DNA from: QHWF01 sp036848175
GTDB taxonomy: Bacteria > Acidobacteriota > Vicinamibacteria > Vicinamibacterales > CAVVIG01
Length of the DNA stretch: 64,000 bases
Direction: 5' to 3'
Assembly: GCA_036848175.1 (NCBI GenBank)
Contig: DAIUKO010000002.1
Location: forward strand, 21,564-85,563
Shown here: positions 17,277 to 26,761 of the stretch, one piece after another
Layout: each line of letters starts with the position of its first letter
Position numbering within the stretch: position 1 is the stretch's first letter
The notes under the pieces: generated by a model
Seen by the model: the letters and a program-made list of their open reading frames with translations, nothing else
What the model was told of the DNA's origin: nothing
Database searches by the model: none
Program-made: the position numbers and the translations under genes

Positions 17277-17735
17277 ATGAAGTGCCCCTACTGCGGCCAC
17301 CTTGGCGATAAAGTCGTCGATTCGCGCGAGAGCAAGGAGGGCGAAGTCATCCGCCGCCGGCGTGAATGCCTCGAGTGCGCCAAGCGCTTCACCAGTTACG
17401 AGCGGATCGACGAGATCCCCTACATGGTGGTGAAGAAGGACGGCACGCGAGAACGGTTCGAACGCCAGAAACTGATCGCCGGTCTGCTGAAGGCCTGCGA
17501 GAAGCGTCCCGTCACGGTCGCGGCGCTCGAAGCGATTGCGGATAAAGTCGAAGCCACGCTGCAGGAGCGGCCGGAAAAGGAAATCGCCACCGCCGACGTC
17601 GGCGCGTTTGTGATGGAGGAGCTCAAGAAACTCGACAAGGTCGCATACGTCCGCTTCGCGTCGGTGTACCGCCATTTCCGGGACATCGGCGAGTTCATGA
17701 CGGAGTTGAAAGACTTGCTGAACATGAAGGACTGA
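17277..17735 (+). CDS. nrdR: Transcriptional repressor NrdR
   Basis: NrdR represses ribonucleotide reductase genes in response to ATP/dATP. The 152-residue protein has the zinc ribbon (CPYCGH at 3-8, CLECAKRFTSYER), followed by an ATP-cone domain (VVKKDGTRERFERQKLIAGLLKACEKRPV) and the terminal YVRFASVYRHFRDIGEF motif. Length matches the family. It is the only ribonucleotide-reductase-related gene here. The C-terminal coding end is followed by a GACCAGG-type repeat before the kinase gene. Confidence 0.97.
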   Translation: MKCPYCGHLGDKVVDSRESKEGEVIRRRRECLECAKRFTSYERIDEIPYMVVKKDGTRERFERQKLIAGLLKACEKRPVTVAALEAIADKVEATLQERPEKEIATADVGAFVMEELKKLDKVAYVRFASVYRHFRDIGEFMTELKDLLNMKD

Positions 17736-17736
17736 C

Positions 17737-17758
17737 GACCAGGGGACCAAGGACCAGG
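17737..17758 (+). repeat. GGACCAG repeat
   Basis: GACCAGG, GGACCAA and GGACCAGG in succession fill the 24-nt gap between nrdR and the histidine kinase. A different word from the other intergenic repeats of the window. Confidence 0.55.
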
Positions 17759-17759
17759 T

Positions 17760-20093
17760 ATGCCCGCCACCGTGACGCCGATCGCGCCGAAACGAACGGG
17801 CGGCCAGAGCCGGATCGAACCGGCGCCGCGCCGCCGTCCGTTCCGCGACAGCCCGAAGCTGATTCTGGCGGGCATCGCCGTCCTCGTCGGCGTCCTGATC
17901 GCGCTCGTCGCGATCGCGAACGGGACGTCGCGATTCTCGCCGGACTTCCTCAGCGAGTTCGTTCTCTACGCGCTGTCGGCCGCCGATCTGACGATGTTGG
18001 CCGCGCTGCTGTTCGTGCTGGCGCGGAACATCATCAAGCTGGTCGTCGAGCGGCGCAAAGCGCTGCCGTTCGCGCGCTTCCGCGCGAAGCTCGTGGCGCT
18101 GCTGCTCGCGATGACCTTCGTGCCGTCGGTCCTCGTGCTCATCGTCGGCAGCGAGATCATCCGGACGAGCGTAGACCGCTGGTTCAATACGCCGATGGAC
18201 GAAATCCTGACCTCGGCGAACAAGATCGCCAGCGACTACTACCACGAGCGGCAGATGCTCGTGAGCGATCACGCCGCGCGCATCGCGCGAGGCCTCGGAT
18301 CGGTCGACCTCTCCGGCGCGAACGTGCGACCGATCCGCGATCTGCTCGCGCCCGACGTGACGCTGCAGCGCGTGCAGATGGTCGAGGTGTATCGCGTCAC
18401 GCCGGCAACGAGATCGGAGACGCTGCCCAATGTCGAGCCGGTGGTCGACGTGGCCGCGCCGGCATTGCCGCGCGGCTACAGCCGCGCCGCCGCCGATCGG
18501 CTGGCGGCACAGGCACTCGCGAACGCCTTGAACGCGTCCAACCCATCCGCCGGCGCGGCTGCCTCGACGCCCGTGGACACGAGCTCGGTCGAGTCGCTCG
18601 GGAGCTCCGGCGATTTGCTGCACTCGGCGGCGGTCATCCGAAGCAAAGATGGCAGGCCGACGGGAGTGGTGGTGGCGACCGACTATCTGACCGGCGAACT
18701 GGCCGTCCGATCGCGGAGCATGAGCCAGGCGTTCGAGAAGTACAACCAGCTGCGTGTTCTGAAACGGCCGCTGGCCGGCGTGTATCTGTCGTTCTTCCTC
18801 GGCGTGACGCTGATGATTCTGGTCGGCGCGACGTGGATGGGTCTGTACATGGCCAAGCGGATCACCGGGCCGGTGCAGATGCTGGCCGCGGCGGCGCGCG
18901 AAATTGGCGCCGGACGCCTCGATCAACGCCTCGAGCCGCAGAGCCACGACGAGTTCGGGTCGCTCGTCGAAGCGTTCAATTCGATGGCGAGCGAGCTGGC
19001 GAGCAGCCGCCGCAAGGTGGAACGTTCGACCATCGAGCTGGAGCGGAAGCACGTTGAAGTCGAAGGACGCCGGCGCTACATCGAAACGATCCTCGAGCGC
19101 ATTACGACCGGCGTCGTGTCGGTCGACGCCGGAGGAACGATCACCACGATCAACAGCGCGGCGGCGCGGCTGCTGACGCTGAACCGCGACATCATCGGCC
19201 AGCCGGCGTTTGCCGTGTTCGATCGCATCGATCTCCAGCCGATCGCGAAGATCGTCGCCGATGCGGCCCACGCGAAGGTCGATCCGACGGCGCACGAAAT
19301 CGCGATCGCCCGCGAAGGGCAGGAGCTGCACCTCGCCGTCGCCGCGACGGCGCTCGTCGGCGACAGCGGCGCCGCCGAAGGGGTCGTGCTCGTCCTCGAC
19401 GATGTGACGCCGCTGATTCGCGCGCAGAAGGTGGCGGCGTGGCGCGAGGTGGCGCGCCGGCTCGCGCACGAAATCAAGAATCCGCTCACGCCGATTCAGC
19501 TGTCCGCCGAGCGGATGCGGCGCCATTTCGGCGGCGCGACGCCGCAGGCGCGGGCCTTCATCGATGAGTGCACGGACACGATCATCGGCGAGGTCGAATC
19601 GCTCAAGGGACTGGTCGACGAGTTCTCGCAGTTTGCCCGGATGCCGTCGCCGCGCACCGTGCCGAGCGACGTCGGCCAGCTGATCACGGACACGATCGCG
19701 CTCTACAACGGCCTGTTCACCGATGTGAACATCGAACAGCGATTCGCGCCTGGCGTTCCGCTGGTGCGTCTCGATCCGGAACAGATCCGCCGCGTCATCA
19801 TCAACCTCGTCGACAACGCCATCGAAGCGATGGAGCGCCACGGCCACATCGTCGTCGAGACCCAGCTCGATGCGGCCAACAACCTCGTCCGCGTCGTCGT
19901 CGCCGACGATGGCCCGGGGATTCCGCCAGCTGAACGTGACAAGCTATTCCTGCCCTACTACTCGACCAAGCGGCGGGGGAGCGGGCTGGGCCTGGCGATC
20001 GTCCGCCGCATCATTGCCGAACATGGCGGTAGCATCGATGTCGGCGACAACACGCCGCGCGGGACACGGTTTACAATCGAGCTACCGTGTTGA
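17760..20093 (+). CDS. NtrY-like membrane sensor histidine kinase
   Basis: A 777-residue kinase. Two N-terminal hydrophobic segments (near 36-55 and 70-88) and a third (near 108-125) precede a large extracytoplasmic sensor region; a further helix (about 340-365) leads to HAMP (KRITGPVQMLAAAAREIGAGRLDQRL). Then come PAS (ETILERITTGVVSVDAGGTITTIN), HisKA with phosphoacceptor His570 in RRLAHEIKNPLTP, and HATPase with NLVDNAIEAM, DDGPGIPP, and GSGLGLAIV. The NtrY layout and the following sigma-54 regulator suggest a pair responding to nitrogen or envelope state. The signal is not known. The ATG follows directly after a repeat. Confidence 0.92.
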   Translation: MPATVTPIAPKRTGGQSRIEPAPRRRPFRDSPKLILAGIAVLVGVLIALVAIANGTSRFSPDFLSEFVLYALSAADLTMLAALLFVLARNIIKLVVERRKALPFARFRAKLVALLLAMTFVPSVLVLIVGSEIIRTSVDRWFNTPMDEILTSANKIASDYYHERQMLVSDHAARIARGLGSVDLSGANVRPIRDLLAPDVTLQRVQMVEVYRVTPATRSETLPNVEPVVDVAAPALPRGYSRAAADRLAAQALANALNASNPSAGAAASTPVDTSSVESLGSSGDLLHSAAVIRSKDGRPTGVVVATDYLTGELAVRSRSMSQAFEKYNQLRVLKRPLAGVYLSFFLGVTLMILVGATWMGLYMAKRITGPVQMLAAAAREIGAGRLDQRLEPQSHDEFGSLVEAFNSMASELASSRRKVERSTIELERKHVEVEGRRRYIETILERITTGVVSVDAGGTITTINSAAARLLTLNRDIIGQPAFAVFDRIDLQPIAKIVADAAHAKVDPTAHEIAIAREGQELHLAVAATALVGDSGAAEGVVLVLDDVTPLIRAQKVAAWREVARRLAHEIKNPLTPIQLSAERMRRHFGGATPQARAFIDECTDTIIGEVESLKGLVDEFSQFARMPSPRTVPSDVGQLITDTIALYNGLFTDVNIEQRFAPGVPLVRLDPEQIRRVIINLVDNAIEAMERHGHIVVETQLDAANNLVRVVVADDGPGIPPAERDKLFLPYYSTKRRGSGLGLAIVRRIIAEHGGSIDVGDNTPRGTRFTIELPC

Positions 20094-20154
20094 GAGCGCC
20101 CGCGCGTCGCATCGTCGGTTTACGCGGGTTCTGTGTGTCGATCCGTAAGCGACC

Positions 20155-21549
<1,395 letters not shown>

Positions 21550-22446
21550 TCAGAACGCGCTTCTCAGTTTGTTCTCCAACACCTGCTCGGGTTTGAAGCC
21601 CTCGATCTGCAAATAGAATTCGGCGGCGGCATTCAGCGCCGCCGACGGCACCAGCCCGACGATCTCGCTTTCCAGAATCGACACGCCGTAGCGCGCGGCC
21701 TCGCGCTTGACGGTCTCGAACACGCGAAAGATCGGCGTCTTCTCGTAGTTGGTCAGATTCATCGACACCTGGACGATGCCGCGGTCCTCGAGCTTGAAGC
21801 CGGCGGCCTTCACGTAGCGGTATCCGCCGCTGCTGTGGCGGATCGCCGCCGCGATTTTCTTGGCGACGTCGAGACGATCGGTCGCGAGGTTGATGTTGTA
21901 GGCGACGAGCGCCATCCGCGCGCCGATGACCGAGGCACCCGCGGACGGATGCGGCGACCTCGGACCGAAATCCGGCGCCCATTCGTCCATCGCCATTTTC
22001 GCGGCGAGCCCTTCGAACTCCCCGCGGCGGATGTCCTCGAGGTTCTTCCGTGCGGGGTTGGTCGACGCGTCCTCGTAGAGATAAACCGGAATCTTGAAAC
22101 GATCGGCCACGGCCGCGCCGACTTTCCTGGCCAGCGCCACACAGTCGGCGATGCTCACGCCCTCGATCGGCACGAACGGCACGACGTCGACGGCGCCCAT
22201 CCGCGGATGTTCACCACGATGCGTGCGCAGATCGATCGCGGCCACGGCGCGCTCGAAGAGCGCCATCACGGCGTGCTCGACGCCGGCCGCGTCGCCGGCG
22301 AGCGTGAACACCGATCGGTTGTGCGCGGCATCGGATGAGAGGTCGAGAAGGCGGACGCCGGGTACTGCACGAATCGCGTTTGCCATCTCGGCAACGATCT
22401 CGGATCGCCGTCCTTCGCTGACGTTTGGAATGCATTCGATCAGCAT
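21550..22446 (-). CDS. Glutamate formiminotransferase-like protein
   Basis: The 298-residue protein corresponds to the N-terminal formiminotransferase domain of FTCD: MLIECIPNVSEGR at the start, LLDLSSDAAHNRSVFTLAG (catalytic His region), HPRMGAVDVVPFVPI, YLYEDAST, GPRSPHPSAGASVIGAR and VSMNLTNYEKTPIFRVFE. It transfers a formimino group from N-formiminoglutamate to tetrahydrofolate in histidine breakdown; the cyclodeaminase half is absent, which is common in bacteria. No other hut genes are nearby. ATG 22446 is preferred over an upstream ATG (22479); TATACT lies exactly 8 nt before it. Confidence 0.92.
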   Translation of the reverse strand: MLIECIPNVSEGRRSEIVAEMANAIRAVPGVRLLDLSSDAAHNRSVFTLAGDAAGVEHAVMALFERAVAAIDLRTHRGEHPRMGAVDVVPFVPIEGVSIADCVALARKVGAAVADRFKIPVYLYEDASTNPARKNLEDIRRGEFEGLAAKMAMDEWAPDFGPRSPHPSAGASVIGARMALVAYNINLATDRLDVAKKIAAAIRHSSGGYRYVKAAGFKLEDRGIVQVSMNLTNYEKTPIFRVFETVKREAARYGVSILESEIVGLVPSAALNAAAEFYLQIEGFKPEQVLENKLRSAF

Positions 22447-22454
22447 CGGGCTGC

Positions 22455-22462
22455 AGTATAAT
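22455..22462. promoter_or_regulatory. Overlapping divergent -10 elements
   Basis: AGTATAAT holds a minus-strand TATACT (22455-22460) that ends 8 nt before the formiminotransferase ATG, and a plus-strand TATAAT (22457-22462) 15 nt before the TPR-protein ATG. They share four bases, so only one direction could be bound at a time. Confidence 0.5.
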
Positions 22463-22477
22463 CTGACGCGTTTCGAC

Positions 22478-23338
22478 ATGTCTGAGGCGCACCGCGGCGA
22501 TGCCGCGCACGCGGGCGATCCGGCGCTGAACGCGGATCGCGACGCGAAGATCGAACAACTGCTGCTGGTCGGCCTCGACCATTACTTCGCCGCGCAGTAC
22601 GACCAGGCGATCAACGTCTGGACGCGCGCCCTGTTCCTCGATCGCAGTCATCCCCGCGCCCGCGCCTACATCGAACGCGCGCGCAGCGCCGTCGCCGAGC
22701 GTCAGCGTCAGTGCGAGGAGCTGCTGCACACGGGCGTGGAGGCGTTTCAGCGTGGAGAAGGCGACGAAGCGCGCCGCCTGCTGAAGGCCGCGATCGACGG
22801 CGGCGCGCCGCCGGACGAGGCGCTGGCGGTACTCGAGCGGCTCGATCGTCTGGAGACGGCGGCCACCTCAACCGTGCTGCCGCGCTCGCGTCAGGATTCG
22901 CCGCCGGCTCCGCGTCGTGCGGCAACACGATCCCGATCCCGGCTCGGGATCGCCGCGACGATGGTGATCGTCACTTCTGCCCTGGCGCTGGGTGGGTACG
23001 CCGCGATGCCGAGGATTGACGCGGTATGGCGATCGTGGCTGGCGCAGCAGACCATCACGCCGGCGAATTCGCCGCCGCCGGTCGTGCGGGAACAACTGCT
23101 GGAGATTCCGCGACGCGGCGAGATGGCGCTGGCGCGCGCGCGCACGCTCGCCGCCGGCGGCCATTTGAACGATGCGCTCACGACGCTCGATCTGGTGCGG
23201 CCCACCGACCCGCAGCGGGCGGACGCTGACGCGCTTCGCGCCGACATTCAGCGGCAATTGCTCGCGCTCGTGCCGATGCCGGCGCAGCCGCCGATCGATC
23301 GCGACAAGGGGCCGAAAGGAGAGAGTCGCGTGCCATGA
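22478..23338 (+). CDS. TPR-containing single-pass membrane protein, unknown
   Basis: A 286-residue protein. The N-terminal 120 residues are TPR-like (YFAAQYDQAINVWTRALFLDRSHPRARAYIERARSAVAE, then a second unit with GVEAFQRGEGDEARRLLKAAI). A Ser/Arg-rich linker leads to one membrane helix (near 163-185, RLGIAATMVIVTSALALGGYAAM), followed by a second, probably extracytoplasmic, TPR-like region (LARARTLAAGGHLNDALTTLDLV). No enzymatic motif. It is translationally coupled (ATGA) to the zinc-ribbon RDD protein, implying that they act together, maybe as a scaffold. The start is set at ATG 22478 because of the TATAAT just upstream. Confidence 0.85.
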   Translation: MSEAHRGDAAHAGDPALNADRDAKIEQLLLVGLDHYFAAQYDQAINVWTRALFLDRSHPRARAYIERARSAVAERQRQCEELLHTGVEAFQRGEGDEARRLLKAAIDGGAPPDEALAVLERLDRLETAATSTVLPRSRQDSPPAPRRAATRSRSRLGIAATMVIVTSALALGGYAAMPRIDAVWRSWLAQQTITPANSPPPVVREQLLEIPRRGEMALARARTLAAGGHLNDALTTLDLVRPTDPQRADADALRADIQRQLLALVPMPAQPPIDRDKGPKGESRVP

Positions 23339-24222
23339 AATGCCCCAAGTGCGGCTATCTCGGATTCGAGCACGTCGACCGCTGCCGCAATTGTGGATAC
23401 GATTTTTCGCTGACGGCGCCCGCCACTCCCGATCTGTCGATTCACCGCGATACCGGCTTCGATCAGTCGATCGCCGATCTCTCGCTGGGTTCTCCAGAGT
23501 CGGCGAACGATGCGTCGGTCGAGCCGGACCTCGATGGCGTGCTCGGCGCGCCGGTGACAGCACACGCCGGCAAGCCTCCGTATTCAACCGCGGGCGAGCT
23601 GCCGCTCTTCGGCGCGCCGATCGAGGGCGACGAGCCGCTCATCACCAAACCGTCGCCGCCGCGAGCGCCGCTGGCGGTGAGGCGCGCGACCCCGGAAGTC
23701 GCGCGCGTTCGCGCCGAGCTCTCGCGGCCGCCGTCACTGGATCTCTCGCTCGATTCCGAGCCCACTGAAGTTCAGAGCGATTCGTGGCAGCCGAGTCAGG
23801 CCGGTGAGACGGCAGAAGACGCCACCGTGAGTGCGCGTGTCATCGCCGTCGTCATCGACCTGATCATCCTCGCCATCATCGACGCCGTCGTGATCTACCT
23901 GACGATTAAGATCTGCGACATCACGCTGAACGAGATCGGCATCCTGCCCAAGGCGCCGCTCATCGCATTCCTGCTCGTGCAGAACGGCGGGTATCTCGTT
24001 GCGTTCACCGCGGGCGGTCAGACGCTCGGCAAGATGGCGGCGGGAATTCGCGTCGTGTCGGCCGACGCCGACGGCACGCTCGACGTGAGCCGCGCGTTCG
24101 TCCGCACGCTCGTGTGGCTGCTGCTCGCCGTGCCCGCCGGCCTCGGCTTCCTGACTGCGCTCTTCAGCCGCGATCATCGCGGCCTCCACGACCGCTTCGC
24201 CGGCACGCGCGTCATCCGGTGA
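23335..24222 (+). CDS. Zinc-ribbon plus RDD-domain membrane protein
   Basis: A 295-residue protein. It opens with a zinc-ribbon (CPKCGY at 3-8 and CRNCGY at 19-24), then a long Pro/Asp-rich disordered linker (about 30-165), then an RDD domain with three hydrophobic segments (RVIAVVIDLIILAIIDAVVIYL; LIAFLLVQNGGYLVAFTAGGQTLGKM; FVRTLVWLLLAVPAGLGFL) ending LHDRFAGTRVI. RDD proteins are membrane proteins with suspected transport roles. It is coupled to the TPR protein by ATGA overlap. A dense GGGATTC repeat follows its stop codon. Confidence 0.88.
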   Translation: MKCPKCGYLGFEHVDRCRNCGYDFSLTAPATPDLSIHRDTGFDQSIADLSLGSPESANDASVEPDLDGVLGAPVTAHAGKPPYSTAGELPLFGAPIEGDEPLITKPSPPRAPLAVRRATPEVARVRAELSRPPSLDLSLDSEPTEVQSDSWQPSQAGETAEDATVSARVIAVVIDLIILAIIDAVVIYLTIKICDITLNEIGILPKAPLIAFLLVQNGGYLVAFTAGGQTLGKMAAGIRVVSADADGTLDVSRAFVRTLVWLLLAVPAGLGFLTALFSRDHRGLHDRFAGTRVIR

Positions 24223-24230
24223 AACCCGAC

Positions 24231-24326
24231 GGGATTCGGGATTCGGGATTTGGGATTGGTGGGGATTCGCGGTTCGTGACTCGAATCCCGGGCGATCAAA
24301 TCCCGAATCGCAAATCCCACATCCCC
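24231..24326 (+). repeat. GGGATTCGGGATT repeat with inverted half
   Basis: Several copies of the hexamer GGGATT (spaced by CG or TT) run up to about 24270, then the inverted form AATCCC returns at about 24283, 24299 and 24313, so the region can fold back on itself. It covers the GTG start of pgpA and its first codons. Such GGGATTC blocks are distinct from the other families here. Confidence 0.85.
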
Positions 24327-24773
24327 GCTCTGGCGATCGCCACCGTGTTCGGTGTTGGCTATGCGCCGTTTGCTCCCGGCACGTTCGGATCGGCCGCGGG
24401 CCTCGTCGCCTGGTGGCTCGTTCCCGCGTCGGCAATCGCGCAGGGCCTGGCGATCGTCGCCATCTTCGCGATCGGTTCGTGGTCCGGCGGGATTGCCGAA
24501 CGCCACTTTGGCCGCACCGATCCGGGACACGTCGTCATCGACGAGGTGATGGGCATGCTCATCACGTTATTCCTGAATCCCGTCGGTTGGTTGGGCGCGC
24601 TCGCCGGATTCCTGCTGTTCCGCCTGTTCGACGTGATCAAGCCGTGGCCATCGAACCGCCTCGAGCAGCTGCACGGCGGCATCGGCGTGATGGCAGACGA
24701 CGGCATGGCGGCGATTTACGCCAACCTTGCGCTCCGCGCCGGTATCTGGCTCGCCAATCGTCTCGTTCAATGA
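24276..24773 (+). CDS. pgpA: Phosphatidylglycerophosphatase A
   Basis: PgpA removes a phosphate from phosphatidylglycerol phosphate at the inner membrane. The 165-residue protein has the N-terminal GYAPFAPGTFGS motif, the conserved DPGHVVIDEVMGM, and the terminal LFDVIKPWPSNRLEQL and GIGVMADDGMAAIYAN motifs, with about four membrane helices. The only plausible start (GTG 24276) lies within the GGGATTC repeat; the first 20 or so residues derive from it. The stop overlaps the cinA start (ATGA). Confidence 0.93.
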   Translation: MTRIPGDQIPNRKSHIPALAIATVFGVGYAPFAPGTFGSAAGLVAWWLVPASAIAQGLAIVAIFAIGSWSGGIAERHFGRTDPGHVVIDEVMGMLITLFLNPVGWLGALAGFLLFRLFDVIKPWPSNRLEQLHGGIGVMADDGMAAIYANLALRAGIWLANRLVQ

Positions 24774-26026
24774 AAGCCTGCATCCTCGCCGTTGGCAGCG
24801 AAATGCTGACGCCGTTTCGCGTCGACACGAATTCGCTCTTCATCACGGAGCGCCTGAACACCATCGGCTATGACGTGCGTCTGAAAGCCGTCATCGGCGA
24901 CGATGTCGACGAGCTCGCCGACGTCATCGAGAGCGCGCTCGACTGGGCGGATCTCATCGTGACGAGCGGCGGGCTCGGTCCGACCGAAGACGACATCACG
25001 CGCGACGCGGTGGCGCGGGTTCTGGACGTGTCGATGGACGTGGACGAGCGGATCGTCGATCGAATTCGCGAGCGGTTCGCGCGGCGCAATCTGGCGATGC
25101 CGGCGATCAACCGGCGTCAAGGCATGGTGCCGCGGGGCGCGACGGTGATCGACAACCCGAACGGCACTGCGCCCGGTCTCTGGATCGAGCACGGCCGCAC
25201 GGCGATCGTGATGCTGCCCGGCCCGCCTCGCGAGCTGAAGCCGATGTTCGAGGCGCTCGTGCGCGACCGCCTCGCCGTCAACGCTGCCGGCGCAGCTCTT
25301 TTCCGCCGCGTGTTGAAGATCACCGGTCGAACCGAGTCAGACGTCGATGCGCACGTGCAGCCGATTTACGGCCAGTGGACGGCGCAACAGATTCCCATCA
25401 GCACGACGATCCTCGCCGTGCTCGGTCAAATCGAGCTGCATCTCACGGCTCGAGCGGCCGGTCAGGCCGAAGCGGACACGGCGCTCGACTCGGCCGTGCG
25501 GCAGCTCGAAGAGGCGCTGGCGCCTGCCGTCTACAGCACCGACGGACGTCCCCTCGAACACGTGATCGGCGATCTACTTCGCGAGAAGAAATTGACGATT
25601 GCGGTCGCCGAATCGTGTACCGGCGGACTTCTGGCGTCGCGGTTGACGGACGTGCCGGGCAGCTCCGACTACGTCGAGCGCGGCGTCGTGTGCTACAGCA
25701 ATCGGTCGAAGATCGAGATGGTCGGAGTGCCGGAGGCGCTGATTCAGCAGCACGGCGCCGTCAGCGAGCCCGTCGCGGAAGCAATGGCATCCGGCATTCG
25801 CGAGCGCGCGCGCACGAACATCGGCATCGGAATCACCGGCATCGCCGGGCCGGGCGGCGGCACGCCGGAGAAACCGGTCGGCACGGTGTGCATCGCCGTC
25901 GTCGTCGACGATCGGACGCGAGTCCGCACGTTCCCGTTCTTCGGCGGCCGTGAGATGGTGAAGTTTCAAGCCACGCAGGCCGCGATGAACATGTTGCGGT
26001 TGCTGTTGATCAAAGGGGCGGCCTGA
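24770..26026 (+). CDS. cinA: CinA: competence/damage-inducible, nicotinamide-nucleotide amidase
   Basis: A 418-residue CinA with the N-terminal MoaB/MogA-like COG1058 domain (MKACILAVGSEMLTPF, VTSGGLGPTEDDIT, RGATVIDNPNGTAPG, MLPGPPRELKPMF) and the C-terminal PncC-type amidase domain (KLTIAVAESCTGGLLASRLTDVPGSSDYV, SNRSKIEMVGV, GITGIAGPGGGTPEKPVGTV). It recycles or clears damaged pyridine nucleotides (NMN deamidase, ADP-ribose pyrophosphatase). The ATG overlaps the pgpA stop, so the genes are coupled. A short hairpin overlaps its stop codon. Confidence 0.96.
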   Translation: MKACILAVGSEMLTPFRVDTNSLFITERLNTIGYDVRLKAVIGDDVDELADVIESALDWADLIVTSGGLGPTEDDITRDAVARVLDVSMDVDERIVDRIRERFARRNLAMPAINRRQGMVPRGATVIDNPNGTAPGLWIEHGRTAIVMLPGPPRELKPMFEALVRDRLAVNAAGAALFRRVLKITGRTESDVDAHVQPIYGQWTAQQIPISTTILAVLGQIELHLTARAAGQAEADTALDSAVRQLEEALAPAVYSTDGRPLEHVIGDLLREKKLTIAVAESCTGGLLASRLTDVPGSSDYVERGVVCYSNRSKIEMVGVPEALIQQHGAVSEPVAEAMASGIRERARTNIGIGITGIAGPGGGTPEKPVGTVCIAVVVDDRTRVRTFPFFGGREMVKFQATQAAMNMLRLLLIKGAA

Positions 26027-26037
26027 AGGCCGTCCCC
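26015..26037. repeat. GC-rich hairpin at cinA stop
   Basis: GGGGCGGCC and GGCCGTCCCC pair with one bulged base around a TGAA loop that contains the cinA stop. It resembles the GGCGGCCC hairpins at 26658 and 26725. Confidence 0.45.
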
Positions 26038-26089
26038 GACGTCATGTGTAGCGGTACGTGTAGAGGAGGCCCTTCAAGGCGTCCCTCAT

Positions 26090-26668
26090 ATGCGCCTGTT
26101 CATCGCGATCGATCTGGACGACGAAGCGCGTGCGGCGATCGCCGATGAGCAGCGGCGCATGAAGGCCGCGTTCGACGCCTCACGGTCGTCGATCAAATGG
26201 GTGCGTCCCGATCACATGCACCTCACGCTTGTGTTTCTCGGCGAGGTCCAGGAGACGCGCGCGCCGGCGATTATCGACGCCATGAGCCAGCCTGTCGTGC
26301 AGGCGCCCTTCGATCTCGCTTTCGCCGGCATCGGTCTGTTTCCACCGCGCGGCGCGCCGAACGTGTTGTGGGTCGGCGCCGCGGCGGGCGAGGCCGACAG
26401 CATCGAGCTGCAGCGTGAACTGGCCGACCGCCTGCTGCGGCTTGGCATCGCGCTCGAACAGCGGCCGTTCCATCCGCATCTCACGCTCGCCCGGTGGAAG
26501 ACGTCGCGCGGCGCCGATCGGTCGCGGGCGCTCGCGGCCGGCCGCGACGGGGCGATCGCAAGGGTCCACGTCGATCACGCGACCCTGTATCAGAGTCGCC
26601 TGTCGGCAGCCGGACCGACGTACACAGCGCTGGCGCGTGCTACGCTCTCAGCGTCACGGCGGCCCTGA
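26090..26668 (+). CDS. thpR: RNA 2',3'-cyclic phosphodiesterase
   Basis: A 192-residue member of the 2H phosphoesterase family (LigT/ThpR). The two HxTx catalytic motifs are visible, HLTL near residue 44 and HLTL near 126, with MRLFIAIDLDDEAR at the N-terminus. It hydrolyses 2',3'-cyclic phosphates to 2'-phosphates. It lies within the lipid/nucleotide run between cinA and plsY. Its last codons and stop are part of a perfect GGCGGCCC hairpin (26658-26678). Confidence 0.93.
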   Translation: MRLFIAIDLDDEARAAIADEQRRMKAAFDASRSSIKWVRPDHMHLTLVFLGEVQETRAPAIIDAMSQPVVQAPFDLAFAGIGLFPPRGAPNVLWVGAAAGEADSIELQRELADRLLRLGIALEQRPFHPHLTLARWKTSRGADRSRALAAGRDGAIARVHVDHATLYQSRLSAAGPTYTALARATLSASRRP

Positions 26669-26678
26669 CTGGGCCGCC
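26658..26678. repeat. GGCGGCCC-N5-GGGCCGCC hairpin, copy 1
   Basis: A perfect 8-bp stem with a TGACT loop; the loop contains the stop codon of thpR. An identical stem occurs 59 nt downstream. Confidence 0.75.
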
Positions 26679-26724
26679 CGACGAGCGAAATCAAAGGAGC
26701 CACGGGCAACAGCCTCACTCGCAG

Positions 26725-26745
26725 GGCGGCCCTTTCAGGGCCGCC
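26725..26745. repeat. GGCGGCCC-N5-GGGCCGCC hairpin, copy 2
   Basis: A perfect 8-bp stem with a TTTCA loop, just before the plsY ATG. The left arm plus loop (GGGCGGCCCTTTCAG) recurs inside the pxpB coding region at 51589-51603. It may be a REP-like element. Confidence 0.75.
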
Positions 26746-26761
26746 GTCTCGAACGGGACGC

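Noticed and set aside
17199..19847. An 882-codon open frame on the minus strand
   Set aside because: It is antisense to nrdR and the histidine kinase, which show clear domain motifs. The frame is Arg/His-rich and low in signal, typical of the complement of GC-rich codons.
24275..24300. TTCG...AATCCC string resembling a tRNA T-arm
   Set aside because: No acceptor or anticodon stem can be built; the bases belong to the GGGATTC/AATCCC repeat.
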